Below are positions 1 through 10,000 of a DNA stretch of 64,000 nucleotides, piece after piece. Location: contig NC_014804.1 in the NCBI RefSeq assembly GCF_000151105.2, positions 62,001 to 126,000 on the forward strand, in the 5' to 3' direction. Every line of letters begins with the position of its first letter. The stretch's first letter is position 1. Both the position numbers and the translations under genes were made by a program. This DNA comes from Thermococcus barophilus MP (GTDB lineage Archaea; Methanobacteriota_B; Thermococci; Thermococcales; Thermococcaceae). A model generated the notes under the pieces. The model worked only from the letters and a program-made list of their open reading frames with translations, had not been told where the DNA came from and did no database searches.

Positions 1-369
1 TACGTGGCCGTTGACTTCGCTCTCCCCGGATGCCCTTATGATAAGATGGAGATTTATCAGCTTCTCCTCGATCTTGCAAAGGGTGTGGAGCCAATAAAGA
101 AAGACTATCCAGTGTGTATTGAATGCAAGCTCAATGAATACGAATGTGTCTTGGTAAAAAAGGGACTCCCATGCTTGGGTCCAATCACAGTGGGTGGATG
201 CAATGCTATATGTGTTAAATCGAAACTCGGATGCATAGGGTGCAGGGGGCCTTTGCCAAAGGAAGCAAATCCTGCTGGAGAGTTTGAGATACTGAAGAAT
301 CTTGGCTATGATGAAGAGTATCTGCGCAGGAAGTTCAAGACATTTGCAAGGGGTGAGCTGAGATGGTGA
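1..369 (+). CDS. hydD: NiFe sulfhydrogenase delta (small) subunit, 5'-truncated
   Basis: This is the C-terminal part (about 122 residues) of the electron-transfer small subunit of a cytosolic NiFe hydrogenase. The frame is open at the left window edge, so the N-terminus is missing. The cysteine pattern, CIEC...C, then CLGP, GGCNAIC and CIGCRGP, fits the medial and distal [4Fe-4S] clusters of the NADH:ubiquinone oxidoreductase 20-kDa family. The stop overlaps the start of the large-subunit gene by 7 bp. The order delta then alpha matches the end of the Pyrococcus/Thermococcus hydBGDA operon. The role is inferred: passing electrons between the NAD(P) module and the NiFe site. Confidence 0.88.
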   Translation, partial: YVAVDFALPGCPYDKMEIYQLLLDLAKGVEPIKKDYPVCIECKLNEYECVLVKKGLPCLGPITVGGCNAICVKSKLGCIGCRGPLPKEANPAGEFEILKNLGYDEEYLRRKFKTFARGELRW

Positions 370-1613
370 TCCTTGAACTTGGGGAATTCACGAGGGTTGA
401 GGGAAACGGAAAGGCGGAAGTTATCATTGAAAACGGGGAAGTCAAAGAAGCGAGGGTGAAAATAGTTGAGGGTCCAAGATTCTTTGAATTGCTGACACTC
501 GGCAGGTATTATTGGGATGTTCCAGATTTGGAAGCAAGAATTTGTGCAATCTGCTATCTGGCGCATTCGTTTGCCTCGGTGCTTGGGATAGAGAATGCCT
601 TCGGAGTTAAAGTCCCGGAGGAGATTCAGCTTTTGAGGGAGCTTGGTTTGATTGGAGAAATTCTTGAGAGCCACAGCCTTCATCTCTATCTTCTGGTCGC
701 CCCCGATTTGTTCGGCTATCCAGATGCTATCAGAATGGCAAGCAAACATGGGGAGATAGTGAGAGAGGGACTCGCACTCAAGGCATTTGGTAACTACATC
801 AGGGAAGTGATAGGGGGAAGAGAAATTCATGGAATAAATGTTAAGCCCGGAGGATTCGGGAGGTATCCTACAGAGGATGAGCTTGAAAAAATTGATAAAA
901 GCTGTGATGCACTTTTAAGGTTTGCAAAAAGGGCAGTTAACATCTTTGCAACTCAAGAAGTTTTTGGGGCGGTTCCTGAATACCATGTTGCTACGGATGG
1001 TTACCTCTACGGAGAAAAGCTGATTGCATCTGATGGAGAAAGGTTCGATTATTTCGAGCATATCGAAGAAAAATCTCTGCCCTACAGCTTTGCAAAGCAG
1101 AGCCATTATAAGGGAAGTGTCTTCATGACTGGAGCCCTCTCAAGGTTAATGGTTAAATCTGACAGGCTAACACCGATTGCAAAGGAGCTGTTTGAACAGC
1201 ATAAGGAAAAGTTATCTCGGGGGTATGTTAGCCTAAACAACTTAGCACAGGCAATTGAGCTTGTATATTCACTTGAGAGAGCTAAGGAGATTGTGAGTAC
1301 TCTCTTGGATCATGGGATCAAAGGGGAAAATGTTCCAATAGAGCCTAAAGAGGGGGAGGGAATAGGATACGTTGAGGCTCCCAGAGGGGTTCTCATTCAT
1401 CACTACAGAATTGACGAAAATGGAAACATCACTTATTCGAACATAATAACCCCCACTGCATTAAACCATGCATTGATGGAGCTGAGCCTTTATGAGGAAG
1501 CAAGAAAACAGTATGGCACTGTAGATGAAAACTTTCTGAAGCACAAGCTTGAAGAAACTGTCAGAGCCTTTGACCCATGTATCTCCTGTTCGGTACATTT
1601 TGTTAGGCTTTAG
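363..1613 (+). CDS. hydA: NiFe sulfhydrogenase alpha (catalytic large) subunit
   Basis: Catalytic subunit of a soluble NiFe hydrogenase of 416 aa, close to the usual length for Thermococcales HydA. The proximal nickel motif RICAIC is at residues 59-64 (C61, C64) and the distal motif DPCISC at 404-409. The sequence ends CSVHFVRL. The maturation protease of this family cuts after the His that follows the last Cys, so a four-residue peptide (FVRL) should be removed. The start has GGTGA 6 nt upstream and overlaps hydD. It acts in the cytoplasm, making or using H2 with NAD(P)(H). Nothing follows in the operon: the next gene begins after a T-rich gap with its own TATA-like box. Confidence 0.95.
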   Translation: MVILELGEFTRVEGNGKAEVIIENGEVKEARVKIVEGPRFFELLTLGRYYWDVPDLEARICAICYLAHSFASVLGIENAFGVKVPEEIQLLRELGLIGEILESHSLHLYLLVAPDLFGYPDAIRMASKHGEIVREGLALKAFGNYIREVIGGREIHGINVKPGGFGRYPTEDELEKIDKSCDALLRFAKRAVNIFATQEVFGAVPEYHVATDGYLYGEKLIASDGERFDYFEHIEEKSLPYSFAKQSHYKGSVFMTGALSRLMVKSDRLTPIAKELFEQHKEKLSRGYVSLNNLAQAIELVYSLERAKEIVSTLLDHGIKGENVPIEPKEGEGIGYVEAPRGVLIHHYRIDENGNITYSNIITPTALNHALMELSLYEEARKQYGTVDENFLKHKLEETVRAFDPCISCSVHFVRL

Positions 1614-1660
1614 CCGTCTATTCAAAATTTCTCTATCTATTTTTGTTAAATCAAAATCAT

Positions 1661-1670
1661 TATAAAATTT
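1661..1670 (+). promoter_or_regulatory. TATA-like box upstream of the DUF257 gene
   Basis: TATAAAATTT lies about 30 bp before the ATG at 1700 in an 86-bp gap after hydA. The expected start of transcription is near 1690, giving a very short leader. It separates the hydrogenase operon from the next genes. Confidence 0.5.
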
Positions 1671-1699
1671 AAGGGATTTGATATAATTGGGGACACATT

Positions 1700-2377
1700 A
1701 TGAGAAGAGCATTTGAAGCTGTAACCCGAATTATGGACTCCCTGAAAATGGGTGAGACTGTACTGTTAATATATGATGAATCATTAATTCCCGAATTTTC
1801 ATTTTTGTTTTTTGTTGAGTATGCATCTCAGAAGGGTGTTCCAGTTATTGTAGATGATATTCTCGACTCACTTTATGTTATTAAACAGCACTTGGAGTTC
1901 ATTGGGATAGATACTAAGTTTTTTGAAAACATCACCGTTATCAAAGTTGGAGGCACAAACATAGTTGGAAACGTTCGCCAGCACATACCATTGGAAGGTG
2001 CTTATAGGGAGAAGTACCGCCTGGCGGTTAGAGAAGTTTACAAGGAGAAGAGTAATGCCATAAATCTCGTACTGGGAATTGAAAACCTTTTTTACTTATC
2101 AACAAAACCCAGTGATGTCATGGATGTAATCTCCGAATTGATATCTTTCTTAGGCGAAAAAAGTCGCATAGCAGTATATATAATTAACAAAAATATCACG
2201 GAAAAAGCACCAGTGAATCCTCTTCCTTTCTTTGAGAGGATTGCAAGTACTGTTATATATACAGAATCCCATCCAAGAAAAGCAGTATTAAGGATTGGGA
2301 AATGCTCATCTCTTGAGTTGGTTGGAAAGTCTCTCGTAATAGAACTTGATGATCTACTCCAGTACTGGGGACGGTGA
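1700..2377 (+). CDS. DUF257 family protein
   Basis: A 225-aa soluble protein that I assign to DUF257, a family restricted to Thermococcales and of unknown function. The alternating hydrophobic strands (ETVLLIYDES, VPVIVDDI, NLVLGIENLFYLS, SRIAVYIIN) suggest a RecA/KaiC-like alpha/beta fold, but no intact Walker A GKT/S is visible, so ATP binding is not supported. The start ATG follows GGGGA by a few nt and a TATA-like box about 30 bp upstream. The end abuts the next small gene, suggesting a two-gene unit. Confidence 0.65.
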   Translation: MRRAFEAVTRIMDSLKMGETVLLIYDESLIPEFSFLFFVEYASQKGVPVIVDDILDSLYVIKQHLEFIGIDTKFFENITVIKVGGTNIVGNVRQHIPLEGAYREKYRLAVREVYKEKSNAINLVLGIENLFYLSTKPSDVMDVISELISFLGEKSRIAVYIINKNITEKAPVNPLPFFERIASTVIYTESHPRKAVLRIGKCSSLELVGKSLVIELDDLLQYWGR

Positions 2378-2379
2378 AA

Positions 2380-2700
2380 ATGGGCATTTTTAGAAGGATC
2401 TTTAAAAAACCCAAAAGAGAAGTCAACAAAATTGAAATAGTTTCAAGAAAGCCAGTTGGAAGGTTTAGAGTCCTTCAGGTTTTTAATATTTTTGGGAAGC
2501 AGGTACTTGCTGGTGAGGTAATTGATGGGATTATATATCCGGGATACAAGCTGAAAGGGAGAGACGTTGGAATAGTGAGGAATATTGAGAAAAACCGCAA
2601 AAAGGTTGATTTTGCAGTTTCTGGAGATGTTGTTGCTTTAATGCTCGAGAACAAAATGGATGTTAATGATGGAGAACTTCTTGAAGTTTACCAATCATGA
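2380..2700 (+). CDS. small beta-barrel protein, EF-Tu domain 2-like (Pbp11-like)
   Basis: A 106-aa basic protein. After a Lys/Arg-rich N-terminus (RRIFKKPKRE), the core reads like translation-factor domain 2: FRVLQVFNIFGKQVLAGEV, then YPGYKLKG, a reach to VGIVRNIEKN and a closing SGDVVALMLENK. Thermococcales genomes annotate similar small proteins as tRNA-binding Pbp11; that link is from memory of the family. The start at 2380 is preferred over 2374 because it gives MGIF and sits next to the DUF257 stop. Binding to tRNA or the ribosome is inference only. Confidence 0.55.
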   Translation: MGIFRRIFKKPKREVNKIEIVSRKPVGRFRVLQVFNIFGKQVLAGEVIDGIIYPGYKLKGRDVGIVRNIEKNRKKVDFAVSGDVVALMLENKMDVNDGELLEVYQS

Positions 2701-2746
2701 CTTAAGGCTTAAAAGTCCATAAGCTTAGCTCTTTTTGGTGACAAAA

Positions 2747-3592
2747 ATGATAATATTCGACAATCATTTTCACGTTGATCCCTTTAAGGGGCTCTTTCTT
2801 GAGGCAGTAAAGCAGTTCCACAGAGCAGGCGGGACACATCTTGCTGTTGTGTATAAAACAGCTCACGATTACGGCTTTGCTGGGATGAAAGCAGAGGACT
2901 TCATAGAGGCTATGGATTTCCACATAAAACTCGTTGAGAAAATAAACAAAGAGACTCCAGTGAAGGCTTTTGCAGTTGTTGGTGTTCATCCAGCTGAGTT
3001 TGTGTATTTGGCTGAAAAGAAGAGCTTAGAATATGCTAAGGATGAGGTCATGAAAGCCCTGGAATATGCTCAAAAGCTGTGCCTTGAGGGTAAAGCAATA
3101 GCCATCGGAGAAATTGGCAGACCTCATTTTGAGGTTAGCGGAGAAATATGGAGAGCAAGCATTGAGCTGATGAAGTATGGAATGGCTCTGGCTAAAGAAG
3201 CTGATTGTGCTGTTCAACTGCATACAGAGAGTTTCACGGAAGAGAAGTTCAGAGAGCTTGGAAAAATAGTTAAGGAAGTCGGAATAAAACCGTACAGAGT
3301 CGTCAAACACTATTCCCCACCTCTCGTGAAAATTGCAGAAGAAGTTGGGGTTTTTCCCTCAATTTTGGCGAGCAAAAAAGCTATGATGGAGGCTATAATG
3401 CAGGGGAACAGGTTTTTCATGGAGACCGATTACATTGATGATAAAAGAAGACCTGGAGCAGTGTTGGGACCAAAGACAGTGCCAAAGAGAACGAAAGCTT
3501 TCCTCCAGCAGAGAATCTTCACCGAGGAGGACGTTTACAAAATCCATGTTGAGAATCCAGAAAAGGTTTATGGGGTGGAGATGGAGGAGTAG
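2747..3592 (+). CDS. TatD-family metal-dependent hydrolase
   Basis: Amidohydrolase-fold protein of 281 aa. The metal-binding HFH appears early (FDNHFHVDPF), with GVHPAEF, AIGEIGRPH, a central QLHTES, VKHYSPP and a late METDYIDD carrying the conserved Asp. This fits the archaeal branch of TatD-like hydrolases (nuclease or phosphoesterase candidates). The start at 2747 has GGTGA with 5-nt spacing; upstream in-frame TTG and GTG codons lie inside that signal. A TATA-like cttaaaagt lies near 2707. The substrate is unknown. Confidence 0.8.
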   Translation: MIIFDNHFHVDPFKGLFLEAVKQFHRAGGTHLAVVYKTAHDYGFAGMKAEDFIEAMDFHIKLVEKINKETPVKAFAVVGVHPAEFVYLAEKKSLEYAKDEVMKALEYAQKLCLEGKAIAIGEIGRPHFEVSGEIWRASIELMKYGMALAKEADCAVQLHTESFTEEKFRELGKIVKEVGIKPYRVVKHYSPPLVKIAEEVGVFPSILASKKAMMEAIMQGNRFFMETDYIDDKRRPGAVLGPKTVPKRTKAFLQQRIFTEEDVYKIHVENPEKVYGVEMEE

Positions 3593-3597
3593 TAACT

Positions 3598-5824
<2,227 letters not shown>

Positions 5825-5875
5825 ATCTCTCTACCTTTTAGATTCTTTGTTCCTTTGGATTTATAGCATTTTTTA

Positions 5876-6388
5876 CTAAAGGCTCATAAACCCAAGGGGT
5901 TCTTCTGTGTCAAGGTTAATTATCTTCACTTCTCTTTTCTTTGTGTCAAGAAATGCAACGCTTTTAATCCCCGTAACATATCCACACACTTCTCCAGGAT
6001 TCACAAGTATGCTCCTCCCCGTTTCTCTAATCTCATATCTGTGAGTATGGCCCCGAATAATAACGTCGTACAGCTGACTCTTTGCAAAGGCATCAACTAC
6101 CTTTTCATTTGTCCCATGGAGAACAATTATTTTCATACCGTCTGCTTTAACTTCAAGTATATCTTCCGAGATTCCCAGTGCCTTATTTAGACCCTTTTTC
6201 TCTCCGTCATTATTTCCGAAGACACCTTTTAATGGTGCCCTTAGCTTTAGGAGCTCTCTTCTGACGAACGGGGCAACGTAATCTCCTGCATGGATTACAA
6301 GATCAACACCTTCTCTGTTAAAAAGCTCAACGGCTTTTGCTATAGCAGATAGATTGTCATGAGTATCGCTCATTATTCCAATTAACAT
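5876..6388 (-). CDS. YfcE/MJ0936-type metallophosphoesterase
   Basis: Calcineurin-like phosphodiesterase of 170 aa. The metal-ligand motifs are in order: SDTHDN (D8, H10), HAGDY, GNND, VLHG and RGHTHR. This is the compact YfcE/MJ0936 form, a manganese- or nickel-dependent phosphodiesterase with unknown physiological substrate. The start at 6388 is supported by GGTGA with 5-nt spacing; codons further upstream fall within that signal. It is transcribed away from the Gins23-mcm operon. Confidence 0.88.
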   Translation of the reverse strand: MLIGIMSDTHDNLSAIAKAVELFNREGVDLVIHAGDYVAPFVRRELLKLRAPLKGVFGNNDGEKKGLNKALGISEDILEVKADGMKIIVLHGTNEKVVDAFAKSQLYDVIIRGHTHRYEIRETGRSILVNPGEVCGYVTGIKSVAFLDTKKREVKIINLDTEEPLGFMSL

Positions 6389-6510
6389 AAGCATCACCTT
6401 AGCTTTCTTTTTCTTTATGGGTTTATAGAGTTTCCTCCAATAATGCTGTTCATGTGGGAAAGTTTAAGAAATATTGGCATCCACATAATAGATGACATTG
6501 GGTGATGATT

Positions 6511-7005
6511 ATGTTTGCGGGCAGAACTTTAATTGCTGTAAAACTGCTCAAATCCTTTGGCGACTGGAAAGCTGGTGATATGGTGCTAATTGAAGATTGG
6601 AAAGCCAAAGAGCTCTGGGAGAGCGGGATAGTTGAAATAATTGATGAGGCTGAAAAAGTTATAGGGGAGCTTGATAGGGTTATTGCTGAGGAAAAAGAAA
6701 ATGAGCCCATAACCCCGATTCCAGAAGGATTGTACGAGAGGGCAGAATTTTACATCTATTATCTGGAGAATTTTATAAAGGAAAATTTTGAGGGAAATGT
6801 TGATGTGCTTAACGTAAAAATGACGAGACTGGCAAATTTGAAGAAGAAATACTACTATCTTAAAAAGCTTCGCTTTAACAAAATTCTTAATGCAATAATG
6901 TTCCGTCCGAACAGCTTAGAAGTTCTTTCAAGATTGTCTCCCGAGGAAAGGAGAGTTTACCTCCAGATATCAAAGATAAGAAATGAATGGCTGGGTGAGA
7001 AATGA
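6511..7005 (+). CDS. gins23: GINS complex subunit Gins23
   Basis: Subunit of the archaeal GINS complex, which joins MCM and GAN/Cdc45 in the replicative CMG-type helicase. The 164-aa protein begins with a small beta domain (AGRTLIAVKLLKSFGDWKAG, then LWESGIVEII) followed by the large helical domain, the B-A order typical of Gins23 rather than Gins51. GGTGA lies 5 nt before the start. The stop overlaps the mcm start (AATGATG), and the Gins23-MCM pairing is the usual Thermococcales order, which supports the call. Confidence 0.88.
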   Translation: MFAGRTLIAVKLLKSFGDWKAGDMVLIEDWKAKELWESGIVEIIDEAEKVIGELDRVIAEEKENEPITPIPEGLYERAEFYIYYLENFIKENFEGNVDVLNVKMTRLANLKKKYYYLKKLRFNKILNAIMFRPNSLEVLSRLSPEERRVYLQISKIRNEWLGEK

Positions 7006-10000
7006 TGGATAAGGAAGAGATGATCAGCCGTTTTGTAAATTTTCTTAGAGAGTACTCTGACGATAAGGGCAGTAAGGTTTATCTTAACAAGATTAGTGAT
7101 ATCCTAACTGTCACTCCAAAGCGTTCAGTTTCGATAAACTGGGAGCATTTGAACGGGTTTGATCCTGAGTTAGCTCAGGAGCTTTTGGAGAATCCAGAGG
7201 AAACCTTGCTTGCGGCTGAAGATGCGCTCCAGATAATCCTTCAAGAAGAGTTCTTCAAAAAAGAACCTCTAAAGATTCATGCACGCTTTTACAATCTGCC
7301 AAAAACCCTCTTGGTTAAGGAGCTTGGCAGTGAGCATATAAATAAGCTCATCCAAGTTGAGGGCATTATAACAAGAATGAGCGAAGTCAAGCCATACGTT
7401 GCTAAGGCAGTTTTTGTGTGTAAAGACTGTGGAAATGAAATGATCCGTCTCCAAAAACCTTTTGCTCCATTAGTTAAACCGAATAAGTGTGACCAGTGTG
7501 GAAGCAAAAACCTTGAGCTTGATGTAGATAAGAGCAACTTCATCAATCTGCAGACGTTCAGACTGCAGGACAGACCAGAAAGTCTGAAAGGTGGGCAGAT
7601 GCCTCGTTTTGTCGATGCAATCCTCTTGGATGATTTAGTTGACACTGCCTTACCGGGTGATAGAGTTGTAATAACCGGCATTTTGAGGGTTATCTTAGAG
7701 CAGAGGGAGAAAAGACCAATATTCAAGAAGATACTCGAGGTCAACCACATAGAACAGATAAGCAAAGAAATTGAAGAGCTTGAGATAACCCCAGAGGATG
7801 AGCAGAAGATTAGAGAATTAGCGAAGAGAAAGGACATAGTTGACGCAATTGTAGATTCAATAGCTCCAGCCATTTACGGTTACCGCGAGGTCAAGAAGGG
7901 GATAGCATTGGCTCTGTTTGGTGGTGTTACGAGGCAATTACCAGATGGGACCAAGCTGAGAGGAGAGAGTCACGTTCTGCTCGTTGGTGATCCTGGGGTT
8001 GCGAAAAGCCAAATTTTACGCTATGTCGCTAATTTAGCCCCGAGAGCGATTTATACGAGTGGTAAGTCAAGTTCGGCAGCCGGCCTTACGGCCGCAGCCG
8101 TCCGCGACGAGTTCACAGGGTCTTGGGTCCTTGAAGCGGGTGTTTTGGTCTTAGCAGATGGTGGGATTGCCTGCCTTCATCCAGATACAAGGGTTCTCGT
8201 TGATGGAAAATACAAACGAATTGAAGAGCTTTTCGAGGTAGAGAACTCCTATAAAGCTAAATCTGGAGATGAAATAGTTGATATTGAGGAGAAAAAGCTG
8301 GAAGTCGTGGCTATTGATCTCAGCAAGATGAAAACAAAAAGAGCAATATCCACGGTAATACGGAGGAAACCTTGGAAAGGTGAACTGACTAAAATAAAGC
8401 TCCGTTCTGGTAATGAGATAACATTAACCCCGGATCATCTACTCATAGATGGAAGAACTCTCGAATGGAAAGAGGCAGGGAAGTTTAAGGTGGGGGACTT
8501 GATAGTAGCGCCGTTAAAACTGCCCAATGTCAGGGAAAAAGTCTACATTCTTGACATACTGCCTGATGAGTGGAAGGTCAAGCTTACCGACGAAGAAAAG
8601 ACGGAATTGAAGAGGGAAGTTCTCAAGAGATTTAGAAGTTTTGCAGAATTCAACCGATATTACGGTATTTCAAAGGATTTTCTTTCTGGGAAAGGCACTA
8701 TAACTGTTGGAAAGTTCAGAGAGATTCTTAAAGATTTTGGGATCTATGAAGATTGGAAGAAAAAACCATTAGCAGTTGGCCCGCACTCGAGGCGGGAGAG
8801 GCTTAAAGTGGCTTATATCACACCGGAGCTTGCTTATTTCTTGGGATTCCTTTACGGGGATGGCTGGATTAAAAGGAATGGTTCGAGAGTACAAGTGAGG
8901 ATAGTGCAGTCAAAAGTTCACAAAAAACAAATTGAAGCCATAAGAAATGTATTCCATGCGTTTTACGAGGGAGATCTTAGAGAGTACGAACGCGTAACGG
9001 AGAGCGAAGTGGCTGGAAATAAAATTTCAAGCAAAACGATAACGTTTCACATTAGTTCTCCCCTCATTGCATATATATATGAGTATTTAACCAAGAATGC
9101 TCTTGAAAACATCTTTGTTCTTGATGATGAAGCAGCGAAAGCCTTCATAGCAGGTGCCCTTGATTCAGATGGATGCGTCTCAATTAAAAAGAGCACAAAG
9201 GGTAGGGTAATCCATGTTGAGTTTCTCCTTTCAAACGACATTGAGAGTGACAGAGCATTTGCACTTTTGCTCAGGAGATTTGACGTCTATGCTCGGATAA
9301 TCCCGGATAAGGGCGTAAACAGAATTCGCATAGCAGGAAGGGAAGATGTTAAAAACCTTCTCATCGCAGTGCGGAAGTACAGTGTCAAGGTTAAGGAAAT
9401 CCCAGATATGAAACACCTTGTATCTTCAAGGAGTGATAAGGTCCCGGCTGAGCCTGTAAAGCAGATAGCAAGGAAAATAGTTGAGAGAGTTCCATCGACT
9501 GTTCTCCAAAAGAAGGGTCTGTGGAGCACCCTTTACGCCTACATGAAAGGGGGCTACCTCCCAAGTAGGGCACAGCTCAGAAAGATTCTTAAAAGACTTA
9601 ACGATTTTCTTGACGAAGAAACGAAGTTCAAACTTAACATTCTGATAACAAGAGATTACTTCCTTGATGAGATTGTTTCGATTGAGCGCATTCCTTATGA
9701 TGGCTATGTATATGATTTATACGTCCTAGATTTGCATAATTTTGTTGCGGGAGGAATAGTTGTGCACAACTGCATAGATGAATTCGACAAGATGAGTGAC
9801 AGAGATAGGAGTGCCATACACGAGGCGCTTGAGCAGCAGAGCTATCATAAGGATTTTGAGTTACTTCTTGCTGACGGTAGAAAGGTGAAAATTGGCGAAT
9901 TTGTGGATGAACTCATTGAGAGAAACCGCGATAAAGTTATTGTTGGAAAAGACACAGAAATACTGCCCGTTGATGATGTTTATCTTCTTGCCTATGATCT